Source: Enterococcus mundtii (GTDB lineage: Bacteria; Bacillota; Bacilli; Lactobacillales; Enterococcaceae). From it: a stretch of 64,000 nucleotides of DNA. The DNA is taken from positions 1 to 64,000 of the forward strand of contig NZ_PUAP01000017.1 of the NCBI RefSeq assembly GCF_002947535.1, read 5' to 3'. Below, piece after piece: positions 54,705 through 63,252 of this stretch. Numbering within the stretch: position 1 is the stretch's first letter; every line of letters begins with the position of its first letter. The translations under genes were made by a program, and so were the position numbers. Under the pieces are notes generated by a model, which did no database searches, had not been told where the DNA came from, and saw nothing but the letters and a program-made list of their open reading frames with translations.

Positions 54705-56792
54705 CTATGGTTTGTCCGCCAATCCATCCTCCGCAGGGTATAGATTGGTTGTCGTTTGATCATGATTTTTAGAATAGACGCTTGTTGAGGCTGCACCTTT
54801 TTCTTTTTCAATTTGTTGGTTCCGTTGCACTTGGTTCTTATAGTCATATTTTGCAGGATCGATCGTCGTAAATCCGTTTGGCACATAGAACCGTAAGAGA
54901 TTTTCTTGATTGAGTTTATCAGAAAGACTCAAGGCTGTTTTTACCTGATTTTGTTCTTGTGCGACTTTTTGTTCAGCTGCTTGGTTTTCTTCAAGTAATG
55001 CCCCTGTTTTCGTATCATAGATTTTACCGCCTAGTACGGTGTAATCCGGTGCGACAAAATTCCCATTTCTAAAGGCCACGACTTGGTCATGTTGAGGTGA
55101 GAGTAAATCTGTACCAAAATGGATATAATTATTGTCTTCAATTCCTAGTAAATGGAGTAAAGTTGGCAAAACATCGATTTCACCACCATACTCATGATTG
55201 ACGGTTCCTTTTGTATATCCTGGAATATGGAACATCAGCGGTACTCTTTGCATCTGCGCATTATCAAAATCGCCCCACGTTTCCGGATCTTTCCCTAATG
55301 CTGAAGCAAGGTCTTTATTGTCCGTATTCGAGATACCGAAATGATCACCGTAAATCACGAACATCGAGTGGTCATAAATCCCAGAAGCTTTTAAATACGT
55401 AAAGAACTGTTTGAGGGACTGATCCAAATAATGAGCCGTTCGCACATAATTATCAACGGTGCTATTTCCTGTATTCAACGAAGGAAAGTCAAAGTTTTTG
55501 TCATCGGTATAATAAGGTGTGTGATTCGTGACAGAAAGAAACTTCGCATAAAATGGTTGTTGCAAATGTTCGAGATAGTTTGCGGATTCTCGGAATAGGT
55601 TTTTATCTAAAATACCATAGCCAAGCATCTCATCCGAATCGTCGAAATACGAACGATCAAAGAAATTATCATACCCAAGATTTTTGTATACATGGTCACG
55701 ATTCCAGAAACTACCGACATTCCCATGAAAAACCGCACTGGTATAGCCTTGTGTCTGATTCAAGATTGCTGGAGCAGCTTGGAACACATTATCTGAACCT
55801 AATTCTGTAAACAACGAACCTTGAGGCAACCCAAACGTTCCAGTTTCCAACATGTTCTCCGCATCACTGGTTTTCCCTTGTCCAACTTCATGGAAAAAGT
55901 TGTCAAAACTGATTGTTCCCTGATCGGTAAAGAGACTATTTAAAAAAGGAGTGACTTCTTGTCCATCTACTTTCATATTGATCAAAAATTGTTGAAAACT
56001 TTCCAAATGCAATACGATCACATTTCTTCCTTTTGCAAGTCCAAACATCTCTGGATCAGGAGCAGCGTAGTGAGATTTTGTGTAATCGAGGACTTCATCT
56101 AAGCCATTGCTACTTGCATGCGCTCTGACACTACTAGTGATCCCTGTTTTTATCCCATCATAGATCGTGTACGCATCCAGACCAAGATACTTCACAATAT
56201 AGGAACGGTCAAACGTCCGTTGCAATAATTGAGGGCGATTTGCTTCACTCATTGCAAGATTTCCAGAGAAGATCAAAGCAGATAAACAAGTCACCGCAAC
56301 CGCCACTGGCTTACGTACAGGTGGTGCTTTCAGTGGTACTTTTTTTATAAATACGCGAATCAGCAGAAAAGCAAAGATCGCGATATCGACCCAATAAAGG
56401 ATATCATGGGGCTTCATCAAGGAAAAAGAGCTACCAGATAATCCTTGGGAAACCTTGGAGAAACCTAGTGCTGATTTAACGGTAATGAAATCTGTGAACT
56501 CACGATAGAAAATAATATTCAAATATAGCAATAACGTGTTTAAAAAATCGATGATAAATAAAACGATCAAACTTGTTCTGACTTTCTTAAAATACAAAGA
56601 AATCCCGAAAAACAATAGCGTTGTCGCTATTGGATTGATCCATAAAATAAACGTTTGGATGCTTCCTTCTACGCCTAAAGAAAAATCAGTATAGTAGGCA
56701 AAAATCGTTTTCATCCAAAAGAAAAAGCCAGCAATCAAAACGATGAGTACTTGATGTTGGCCAATTTTTTTTAGTTGTGTCAAAGTCACCAC
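54705..56792 (-). CDS. ltaS: Lipoteichoic acid synthase
   Basis: This 695-residue enzyme has five N-terminal membrane segments (to about residue 185) and an extracellular sulfatase-like domain. NVIVLHLESFQQFLINMKV holds the metal-binding Glu, HEVGQGKTSDAENML the catalytic Thr, and MFVIYGDHFGISNTDN and VPLMFHIPGYTKG later metal and substrate residues. It polymerises glycerol phosphate from phosphatidylglycerol into LTA outside the membrane. The start is a GTG at 56792 or the next GTG at 56789, after AGAGAGAA. The tail after about residue 640 is Lys/Gln/Asn-rich. Enterococci often have two LtaS-type paralogues, and this may be either. Confidence 0.92.
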   Translation of the reverse strand: MVTLTQLKKIGQHQVLIVLIAGFFFWMKTIFAYYTDFSLGVEGSIQTFILWINPIATTLLFFGISLYFKKVRTSLIVLFIIDFLNTLLLYLNIIFYREFTDFITVKSALGFSKVSQGLSGSSFSLMKPHDILYWVDIAIFAFLLIRVFIKKVPLKAPPVRKPVAVAVTCLSALIFSGNLAMSEANRPQLLQRTFDRSYIVKYLGLDAYTIYDGIKTGITSSVRAHASSNGLDEVLDYTKSHYAAPDPEMFGLAKGRNVIVLHLESFQQFLINMKVDGQEVTPFLNSLFTDQGTISFDNFFHEVGQGKTSDAENMLETGTFGLPQGSLFTELGSDNVFQAAPAILNQTQGYTSAVFHGNVGSFWNRDHVYKNLGYDNFFDRSYFDDSDEMLGYGILDKNLFRESANYLEHLQQPFYAKFLSVTNHTPYYTDDKNFDFPSLNTGNSTVDNYVRTAHYLDQSLKQFFTYLKASGIYDHSMFVIYGDHFGISNTDNKDLASALGKDPETWGDFDNAQMQRVPLMFHIPGYTKGTVNHEYGGEIDVLPTLLHLLGIEDNNYIHFGTDLLSPQHDQVVAFRNGNFVAPDYTVLGGKIYDTKTGALLEENQAAEQKVAQEQNQVKTALSLSDKLNQENLLRFYVPNGFTTIDPAKYDYKNQVQRNQQIEKEKGAASTSVYSKNHDQTTTNLYPAEDGLADKP

Positions 56793-56899
56793 TTCTCTCT
56801 AAATTATTGTTCCTGTCTATTTTGCTCCTAAAAATTTATTTTTTGCTAAAAAAGTCTGATTTTTTACTCTTTTTTATAAAATTAATAACTAGTGTTCTA

Positions 56900-57020
56900 C
56901 AGTAGATTTTCTGTTATTCAAAAGTAAATGCTTCGAAAACAAGGCGGAATCTAGGAAATTAAAGCAATTTCCCTAGATTCCGCCTTGTGGATCAGAGCTG
57001 AACTTTTCTTCCGCCAACTC
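56900..57020. repeat. Interspersed palindromic repeat, copy 4
   Basis: Arms 56940-56960 and 56966-56987 pair over about 21 bases with one bulge. Flanks AAAGTAAATGCTTCGAAAAC (left) and ATCAGAGCTGAACTTTTCTTCCGCC (right, shortened here in meaning to the GCTGAAC..TTCCGCC core) match copies 2 and 5. Confidence 0.75.
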
Positions 57021-57085
57021 TTCGACTAGCTGATCTCAATATTTTTATGATAAGGACTTTGAACTTTTTTCACTTAGTTACGCTC

Positions 57086-57643
57086 TTATTGCTGCTGCGG
57101 TTCAGCTACTATACTAGAATTAGTCGTACTGGACGTCTCTTCAGATGAAGAGGTGGTGGTTTCAGTTATTTCTTGGATTTCTTCTGTCGTCTTCCGCCAT
57201 TCAGTCAAGCGTTGATTGACCATCTCTGGGTCTACTTTATCAGAATAACTAGAAGAGACCTTTCCATTTTTCAACCGCGCGACTTTCTGTTTATCTTCGG
57301 TCAAAAGCAGCACGCTCAAGTGCTTGTCTCCGTGTTGGACTTGCCTGATTGAAATGGCACTTAATACATCATTCACATTGATGAATTGATTTTTTTCCTT
57401 GTCTTTTGGCAGATAAATCTCTAATTCTCCCTTTTCGTAGTTCGCTACAACTTCGTAGTCTGCCCACCAATAGGTTGAAAATTCTTTTTTGAATTCATCT
57501 ACTGAAGCTTTATTTGCAATGGTTGTTTCTGGTTCTTTTTGCGCAAGATCAGCGGTCATTTTACCAGAAAATACTGCGGATAACATAAGTATTATAAAAA
57601 AGCCAATTAACCAAAAGAGAAGAAAAGGCCTTTTTTTTCGCAT
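57086..57643 (-). CDS. Membrane-anchored protein of unknown function
   Basis: This 185-residue protein has a basic N-terminus and one membrane segment (MRKKRPFLLFWLIGFFIILM), then an extracellular domain of about 110 residues (ASVDEFKKEFSTYWWADYEVV...GELEIYLPKDKEKNQFINVNDVLSAISIRQ). A Ser/Thr/Glu-rich tail ends VAEPQQQ. The start at 57643 follows GGAAGAAGG. I recognise no domain. It lies between ltaS and a beta-glucosidase gene, with the repeat copy just downstream. Confidence 0.5.
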   Translation of the reverse strand: MRKKRPFLLFWLIGFFIILMLSAVFSGKMTADLAQKEPETTIANKASVDEFKKEFSTYWWADYEVVANYEKGELEIYLPKDKEKNQFINVNDVLSAISIRQVQHGDKHLSVLLLTEDKQKVARLKNGKVSSSYSDKVDPEMVNQRLTEWRKTTEEIQEITETTTSSSEETSSTTNSSIVAEPQQQ

Positions 57644-57764
57644 ACCTTCTTCCACTCCCATTCAAATTTACCTAATCTATTATATACAAAAAATGAAACA
57701 TTAAGCGAAGAAATTAAAGAAAAAGATAAAAAATAACATACATCGATAATTTATAAAAGTGAAA

Positions 57765-57792
57765 ATCCCGAGATCATCGTGAATCTCGGGAT
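57765..57792 (-). terminator. Terminator of the 6-phospho-beta-glucosidase gene
   Basis: A 10-bp stem (ATCCCGAGAT / ATCTCGGGAT) has an 8-base loop and T-rich sequence on both sides, about 45 bases past the stop at 57836. Confidence 0.75.
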
Positions 57793-57835
57793 CATTTTTT
57801 AAATTAAAAAATTTCAAAAAAGAACAAATTTCTAA

Positions 57836-59230
57836 TCAAACAGAAAAACTATTTGTATCAGATACTTCTTTGAACCAGTGACCTGATTTTTTTATCGTCC
57901 GTTTGCCATCAGCTAGATCGACTGAAATAAAGCCATAACGATTTTTGTATGCATTTGTCCACGACCAATTATCCATACATGTCCACATATGATAACCTAA
58001 GCAATTCGCGCCTTCTTCGATTGCTTGATGCACATATTTTAAGTGTTCTTGGACAAATTCGATGCGATAATCATCATGGATCATTCCGTCTGCTTCAATA
58101 AAGCGGGCTTCATTTTCAACACCCATACCATTTTCCGAGATGAAACAGTCGATATTGCCGTAATTGTCTCGAACATTGATCAAAATATCGTAAATGCCTT
58201 TTTCATAAATTTCCCACCCACGATAAGGATTCATTTTACGTCCCGGCATTTCATAGTTATCAAAGTAATCTTCGGGCATCGGACCATTTGTTGTATCAAC
58301 TGCTGTTTCTTTGGCTTTGACACGACGTGGCTGATAATAATTGATCCCTAAAAGATCTACTGTATTATTTTTGATGATTGCTAGATCTTCTTCTTGCATG
58401 TCCGGAAGAATCTCTAGTTCGGTTACGATCTCGATCAATTCTTGTGGAAATTCTCCTTTAACAGCGGGATCTAAAAATGAACGATTAAAAAAGGCATCGG
58501 CGATTTGCGCAGCTTTCACATCGGCAGGATCGTTCTCATTTCTTGGATAACTAGGTGTTAAATTTAAGATGATCCCGATTTTACCGTCCTGCTTTGTTTC
58601 ATGATAGGCTTTGATGGCTAAAGCAGAAGATAATGCCTCGTGATAACCAACTTGAACTGCTTTTTTCATATCCGATTCTTCAGGATAATGCCAACGATAT
58701 AAATAACCAGCTTCAACAGGAACAATTGGTTCATTATGCGTGAACCATTTTTTTACCTTTGTTCCAAATAATTCAAAACAAGTTTTGGCATACGTTTCAT
58801 AAGCTTTGACAGTTTCACGAGCTAACCACCCACCTTTTTCTTGAAGGTACATTGGCATATCGAAATGATACAAGTTAACAAATGGCTCAATACCTTGTGC
58901 AATCAGTTCATCAAAATAACTATTGTAAAATGCGACTGCTTGGGGATTGACTTCACCTGTTTCATCTGGAATCAAGCGACTCCATTGGATGGATGTTCGA
59001 AATGAATTATGTCCGGTTTGTTTCATCAACTGGACATCTTCCTTATATTTTGTATAGACTTGCGACGCTTTTTCCGGACCGACTTGATCAAAGAATTTTT
59101 CTGGCTCTTTGGAAAACCAATAGTCAAAAATATTGTCTCCTTTATGATCGCCAGGTATACGACCTTCTGTTTGTGGTCCACTTGCTGCAGAACCCCACCA
59201 AAATTTTTCTGGAAATTGATATGTTGTCAT
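57836..59230 (-). CDS. 6-phospho-beta-glucosidase, glycoside hydrolase family 1
   Basis: This 464-residue GH1 enzyme has FPEKFWWGSAASGPQTEG at the N-terminus, Glu167 (acid/base) in THNEPIV and Glu366 (nucleophile) in ISENGMG. Family members in enterococci split phosphorylated beta-glucosides after PTS uptake in the cytosol. No PTS gene is adjacent, so the transporter is elsewhere. The phosphate-binding Ser/Lys/Tyr motif near the C-terminus (SWTNAYKNRYGFISVDLADGKRTIKKS) supports a 6-phospho substrate. A good promoter lies upstream, partly overlapped by a cre-like sequence. Confidence 0.9.
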   Translation of the reverse strand: MTTYQFPEKFWWGSAASGPQTEGRIPGDHKGDNIFDYWFSKEPEKFFDQVGPEKASQVYTKYKEDVQLMKQTGHNSFRTSIQWSRLIPDETGEVNPQAVAFYNSYFDELIAQGIEPFVNLYHFDMPMYLQEKGGWLARETVKAYETYAKTCFELFGTKVKKWFTHNEPIVPVEAGYLYRWHYPEESDMKKAVQVGYHEALSSALAIKAYHETKQDGKIGIILNLTPSYPRNENDPADVKAAQIADAFFNRSFLDPAVKGEFPQELIEIVTELEILPDMQEEDLAIIKNNTVDLLGINYYQPRRVKAKETAVDTTNGPMPEDYFDNYEMPGRKMNPYRGWEIYEKGIYDILINVRDNYGNIDCFISENGMGVENEARFIEADGMIHDDYRIEFVQEHLKYVHQAIEEGANCLGYHMWTCMDNWSWTNAYKNRYGFISVDLADGKRTIKKSGHWFKEVSDTNSFSV

Positions 59231-59537
59231 TTTTGCACCTCGTTGTTTCTTTTCATTTATGTTTTTTTATGTCGCACATCCACAATATAGCAAACGTTTT
59301 CTCCGCTTACAATCATTATTATAAACCGTTTTCCATAAAAAGACTAGACCAATTAGGACAAATAATAAAATCGGGCTAAGGATACTCAAAAAATGATGAC
59401 TTTACTCCCCAGCGATCTTCCCATAGCGCCAATCTAAAACACCAATGGCTTCAAAAACTTACTTTTTGTAGCCATTTATTTCATGTTGCTGGATTCAATG
59501 GTATAATCACTTTATCCAATCTACTGGGGGCATTATT
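59231..59537. other. Divergent spacer with the GH1 promoter
   Basis: Left half holds the promoter for the glucosidase. The right half leads to the lipoprotein gene. Nothing else was seen. Confidence 0.5.
59284..59312 (-). promoter_or_regulatory. Promoter of the glucosidase gene with a cre-like half
   Basis: TTGTAA (59312-59307) and TATATT (59289-59284) are 17 bases apart on the minus strand. TGTAAGCGG, the left half of a cre (CcpA) site, overlaps the -35, but the right half is poor. Confidence 0.55.
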
Positions 59538-59954
59538 TTGAAAAAAACATTGATTTACTTTACATTGATTTTTGCCTTACTTACTTTTTCTGGCTGTAAT
59601 CAATCAAATCACTCAACGGAAGAAACAACGAATACGACCACTTTTCAGGCGGATACATCTGATATAACAAATAGCACCTATACACTGAAGGTCCGAAAAA
59701 ACATGGACCTTGCCAATGCAGAGATCAAATTTAAAGATGACACGATGGAATGGACACGAACATATGCTGAGTCTGAAACTGATACAGCAAACGCGTCTCC
59801 AGAGAAAATCGTGTTAACCGATGTCAAGATCACAACTGAAAATGAGGAGTATACGATCGTTGGGAAAAAAGACGATTCGACTCAGACTTTTCATTTTAGA
59901 AAAATCGGTAATTTTCGTATAGAAGATGAAGAAGGTAATATCTATACGTTATAG
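59538..59954 (+). CDS. Small lipoprotein of unknown function, TTG start
   Basis: This 138-residue lipoprotein starts at TTG 59538 after GGGGG. KKTLIYFTLIFALLTFSGC is the type II signal (Cys at about 20). A Thr/Ser/Asn stretch follows, then a beta-rich domain of about 90 residues (YTLKVRKNMDLANAEIKFKDDTMEWTRTYAES...YTIVGKKDDSTQTFHFRKIGNFRI), like small extracytoplasmic lipocalin- or DUF-type domains in Firmicutes. Function is not recognised. It is followed by repeat copy 5. Confidence 0.6.
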   Translation: MKKTLIYFTLIFALLTFSGCNQSNHSTEETTNTTTFQADTSDITNSTYTLKVRKNMDLANAEIKFKDDTMEWTRTYAESETDTANASPEKIVLTDVKITTENEEYTIVGKKDDSTQTFHFRKIGNFRIEDEEGNIYTL

Positions 59955-60306
59955 TGTGAGTGCACAATATAAAAGCAGAAGTCGAGACTGAAATGCTTAA
60001 ACTCGAAAAATAAGGCGCCATCCACGAAAATTGTTCTTCTAATTTTTGTGGATGGTGCCTTATTCTTCGAAGAGGTTACTTCTATGCCGCCGTTTATTCA
60101 TTTTTAGAATATGCTGTTCCACTCATGTTTCTTTTCATTAGATCGTGCATATTTTAGCCGTTTCTCACTATGAAAGCTCAAAATGATGAGTCAATTTTCT
60201 GACACGTGCTCATCGCTAAAAATTCTAAGTTTTCTTAATTAATTTTGTTTCTATCCTGTGTTTCTGCTATAGTAAAGAAGCACTTGATATACTAAGGAGA
60301 AAGAAT
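59955..60306. other. Gene-free spacer with repeat copy 5
   Basis: Left part is the repeat (59985-60105). Right part is the promoter of the next small gene: TTGTTT and TATAGT, 17 bases apart, near 60245-60275. Nothing else was seen. Confidence 0.5.
59985..60105. repeat. Interspersed palindromic repeat, copy 5
   Basis: A 22-bp stem (60011-60032 / 60041-60062) has a loop TGTTCTTC. Flanks are GAGACTGAAATGCTTAAACT on the left and TTCGAAGAGGTTACTTCT on the right. It is the reverse complement of copy 2 with few differences. Confidence 0.8.
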
Positions 60307-60498
60307 ATGCAGACAGCAAATACTCAAGATTACTGTACCTGTACGACGAACCAAAATGTACATACGGAAATCAACGACCAAGGAAGAGCCAATTTTTGTG
60401 ATCATTGCCATAAAATGATCGAGGGTTCGAATCAACCTTTTGAGTTTTTTACAAGCCGAGAAGAGTTGAACAAAGAAACAAATAGTAAAAAAATCTAA
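60307..60498 (+). CDS. Small Cys-rich (zinc-finger-like) protein, 63 aa
   Basis: This 63-residue protein has MQTANTQDYCTCTTNQNVH and RANFCDHCHKMIEGS, so two Cys pairs (C-T-C and C-D-H-C) and two His, suggestive of a small metal-binding fold. AAGGAG lies before the ATG. It is transcribed alone, with its own promoter. No homologous function is known to me. It may be a stress or regulatory protein of the kind enterococci encode in small monocistronic units. Confidence 0.6.
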   Translation: MQTANTQDYCTCTTNQNVHTEINDQGRANFCDHCHKMIEGSNQPFEFFTSREELNKETNSKKI

Positions 60499-60504
60499 AA
60501 AATA

Positions 60505-60625
60505 GAGCTTGAAACAGCAGTTTTAGTCTCTAAAAATAAGGCGACAACTACAAAAATCATTCTTCCGTTTTTTGTAGTTGTTGCCTTATTTTTTTAAGAG
60601 AGAACTTCTATCTCCAGCGTTTATT
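60505..60625. repeat. Interspersed palindromic repeat, copy 6
   Basis: A 25-bp stem (60532-60556 / 60569-60593) differs in sequence from copies 2 and 5 but is perfect. The flanks GCTTGAAACAGCAGTTTTAG on the left and AGAGAACTTCTATCTCC on the right match copy 5 in order. It follows the small gene directly and could end its transcript. Confidence 0.75.
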
Positions 60626-60670
60626 CAGTTACAGGTTGAAAATAAAAGCGGATTTTGCTTTTGTCTCGCC

Positions 60671-61387
60671 TTACATAGTACCTGACGAATCTAATTGTTG
60701 CCCTTTAGCATGGTGATTGTCGGTATAATAACTTCCAGACTGCTGTTCTTCTAATTCAGCCAATTTTGCTTGAATCTGCTCAATCACGACTTGTGCATCT
60801 TCAGGTCTTTCGACAAAATCAAACACATCACCATCTATTTGGATCTTTGGGCAAACATCAAAGTCTTCGTACCATTGATCATATCGTTCATTTAATGAGC
60901 GGTAATACTGATAAAGCGTTTCATCACTGTCCAATTGTTCATAGTCTCGTCCACGTTTTTTGATTCGTTCTAACATCGTATCCAGAGAGACTTTGATATG
61001 CACGAGTAGATCGGGTCTTTTTTTAGGTGCAACATCATCTAATTCATGAAGCATCGTATCTAATAGGTTATCGTATTGTTGGACTTCAATATCTGACACA
61101 CGCCCCAAATCGGCATTTAGATGAAACAATAAACTGTCTTCATAAATCGAACGGTCCAATACGTTATCATCATGGTTCAATGCATTTTTCATAGCTAAAA
61201 ATCGTTTATTCAAAAAGAAGATTTGTAATAAAAATGCATATTGCTCTGGATTAGAGTAAAACAAAGGTAGTACCTCGTTATCCTCTACATTTTCATAAAA
61301 TGGTGTTGAATCAATCTTTTTGGCAAGCATATCGGTCAAACTACTCTTTCCTGCGCCAATTGTTCCTGAAATCAATATCACTGACAT
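60671..61387 (-). CDS. Deoxynucleoside kinase (dGK/dAK type)
   Basis: This 238-residue kinase has the P-loop SGTIGAGKSS (7-16), the DRS motif in VLDRSIYEDSLLF (78-80), and the Arg-rich lid ERIKKRGRDYEQ. It belongs to the Dck/Dgk family and phosphorylates deoxynucleosides in the cytosol. The tail after about 215 is Ser/His/Gln-rich and variable. GAAGGGAT precedes the ATG. It is last in a LOG-deoxyribosyltransferase-kinase operon, 16 bases after the second gene. An NrdR box in front ties it to deoxynucleotide supply. Whether it prefers dA, dG or dC cannot be read here. Confidence 0.9.
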   Translation of the reverse strand: MSVILISGTIGAGKSSLTDMLAKKIDSTPFYENVEDNEVLPLFYSNPEQYAFLLQIFFLNKRFLAMKNALNHDDNVLDRSIYEDSLLFHLNADLGRVSDIEVQQYDNLLDTMLHELDDVAPKKRPDLLVHIKVSLDTMLERIKKRGRDYEQLDSDETLYQYYRSLNERYDQWYEDFDVCPKIQIDGDVFDFVERPEDAQVVIEQIQAKLAELEEQQSGSYYTDNHHAKGQQLDSSGTM

Positions 61388-61403
61388 CTAATCCCTTCTC
61401 ATT

Positions 61404-61844
61404 CTATAAATATTCGCCTTTATAAGCACTTTTTGGTAACATCTTGAAATCATATGCTTGGATCGCTTCGATCGTTTTTACATATGAATGTAAACTTTGG
61501 GTGATCATCAAATTAGTTGGTACCGTTTCTTCTTGAAAAATGATGATCGGTTTGTCCATCATCGTGGCGACGCCTAATTCATAGGCAGTGCCAGGATCGA
61601 TCGTCTGATGTTCAAAATCTATGATTGCTACAACTTGCTCTGCTGAGGCAAGTTCTTTCATGTCTCTCTCGTAGACTTCTTGCGCCCATCCACCACTGAA
61701 CATCTCATAATTACTGTGTTGATGGTGTCTTGGTGAGTAGAAACTATCCACCGTTGGATTGGCAGTCAATGCCGTTTCAACCTGAGCAATTCGCTCGATT
61801 TGTTCTTCTGAAAAGAAAGGTCCTGCTAAATAAATATAACTCAT
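61404..61844 (-). CDS. Nucleoside 2-deoxyribosyltransferase
   Basis: This 146-residue enzyme starts SYIYLAGPFFSEEQ, the family's binding loop. It has Asp76 in AIIDFEHQTIDPG and the catalytic Glu89 in PGTAYELGVA. It swaps bases between deoxyribonucleosides, giving the deoxynucleoside substrates that the downstream kinase phosphorylates. The TAATG arrangement with the LOG gene stop gives an overlap of one base. CAGGAGAT precedes the ATG. Confidence 0.9.
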   Translation of the reverse strand: MSYIYLAGPFFSEEQIERIAQVETALTANPTVDSFYSPRHHQHSNYEMFSGGWAQEVYERDMKELASAEQVVAIIDFEHQTIDPGTAYELGVATMMDKPIIIFQEETVPTNLMITQSLHSYVKTIEAIQAYDFKMLPKSAYKGEYL

Positions 61845-62419
61845 TATTTAATCTCCTGCATCATTGATTTCGTTTGTTCTTCTGTTGCACATAATTGGTC
61901 GATCAGTTCAAATGGGTCATTTGAAAAATAAAGATGATTGAGCCATTTCTCATCCATAAATCCTTCTCTCGCAAAATTTCCAATCAATTCTTTCAACCCT
62001 GAATAATACCCTTGAACATCAAGGATGCCAATGGGTTTTTCTGGTATCAAGCCGATCGCCATCCAGGAAAGTAGCTGTGAAAATTCTTCGAGTGTACCAA
62101 GTCCGCCAGGGAAAACCAGCACTGCATCCCCTTTTTCAAATAGTAGTTCCTTACGTTTATCGATCGTTGCCGTTGGTATAAACGTGGTAACATCTGTTTT
62201 TGGTAATTCTTCAGAAAACAGCCCCACTGGATAGATTCCCGTTACTCGTCCGCCATTTTTTAAGATCGTGCGACTAAAAACACCCATGATACCAGAATCT
62301 GAGCCACCATAAACTAATTCTATTTGTTTTTCTACCATATATTTTCCAATCGTTTCAGCTAACAGAATATACTTCTGATATTGTCCAAAACGTGAACCAC
62401 AAAAAATAGTCAACTTCAA
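61844..62419 (-). CDS. LOG-family (TIGR00730) nucleotide 5'-monophosphate hydrolase-like protein, TTG start
   Basis: This 191-residue Rossmann-fold protein has YGGSDSGIMGVFSR and VFPGGLGTLEEFSQLLSW; the PGGxGTxxE motif (104-112) is the LOG active-site loop. Members release the base from nucleoside 5'-monophosphates, and some act on cytokinins. The start is TTG 62419 after AAGGATG. It is first in the operon with deoxyribosyltransferase and deoxynucleoside kinase, so it probably serves base salvage here. Confidence 0.88.
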   Translation of the reverse strand: MKLTIFCGSRFGQYQKYILLAETIGKYMVEKQIELVYGGSDSGIMGVFSRTILKNGGRVTGIYPVGLFSEELPKTDVTTFIPTATIDKRKELLFEKGDAVLVFPGGLGTLEEFSQLLSWMAIGLIPEKPIGILDVQGYYSGLKELIGNFAREGFMDEKWLNHLYFSNDPFELIDQLCATEEQTKSMMQEIK

Positions 62420-63252
62420 AAAAACACATCCTTACTAATCGATCTACCTTTATTCTACTCTTGTTTTTTTAAAATAAAAGACTAGATTTAGTTGCATTTT
62501 AGTGTTATACAAAACAAAAAACACTATATATAGTGTTTAGTCTTTGGATAGCATTTAATTTGAATATGTTTCAACATCAATTTTTAAATAACTAAAAACT
62601 ACAAAAACGCAGGGTCTAACTTTGTGATATTCTCTTTCTTTCGACTTTCTTGCGAATAACATTTCACCGTTGTTCAAAAAATAGATCAACTTTGTTTTTT
62701 ATGTTATTTTTTATTTGTGTCACTCACAAAATTCTCAATGGATGATCCGTTAGAAGATAGAAAACAGCCAAAGCATGGCTGAGGTCAGTACGCATGACTT
62801 GCCTTGATCATTGATAAGGGTTCGTAAAAAGCGATAAACGATGTTGTGGATCATTACTTATTCTTTCGATCTTACTTCTGATCAATCGTCCTTGGGTATA
62901 CGTGTTGGACAAAAAAAGAAGAGGGAACGATTGTCCCTCCTCTTTTTGGCACAGTAAATAAAAGCCCATACATTTTATTCATTTAATCGACAAAAAAGCT
63001 AGCAATCTCTTTTAAGATTCGATACAATGAACTCGGTCGATGGTTTCCATTGACTATGGCAAACTTGATTGGTCAATGCGTTGACTACTCAAGCCCTCAA
63101 TTTTTAGCTGCCACTAAAAATTGGGGGGCCTTTTTTATTTGACTGTTTCTATCTGCCATTTATGATACTGATTCCCAGATAGAGAGTCAAGCGAATCTGA
63201 AAAGCTACGAAAAACTGTACCATTTTTCGCCCAGTTTTTTGTATAACTTGTT
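62420..63252. other. Gene-free stretch between the salvage operon and the sugar kinase
   Basis: This 830-base gap holds the NrdR box (62490-62536), a hairpin with U run on the minus strand (62909-62945; AGAGGGA / TCCCTCCTCT) and a second hairpin with T run on the plus strand (63094-63130; CCTCAATTTTTAG / CTAAAAATTGGGG). Two hairpins with oppositely oriented T runs, and no reading frame between them, would fit one or two untranslated transcripts. None can be identified by name. Confidence 0.5.
62490..62536 (-). promoter_or_regulatory. NrdR box(es) upstream of the deoxynucleoside salvage operon
   Basis: The 16-mer ACACTATATATAGTGT at 62521-62536 is a perfect palindrome and matches the NrdR box consensus. 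At 62490-62505, 31 bases away, AGTTGCATTTTAGTGT keeps only the right half. It lies about 100 bases before the LOG gene start. Confidence 0.65.

Noticed and set aside
62700-62950. 6S RNA or another named small RNA
   Set aside because: The hairpin and position are suggestive, but I could not match the conserved 6S features by eye.
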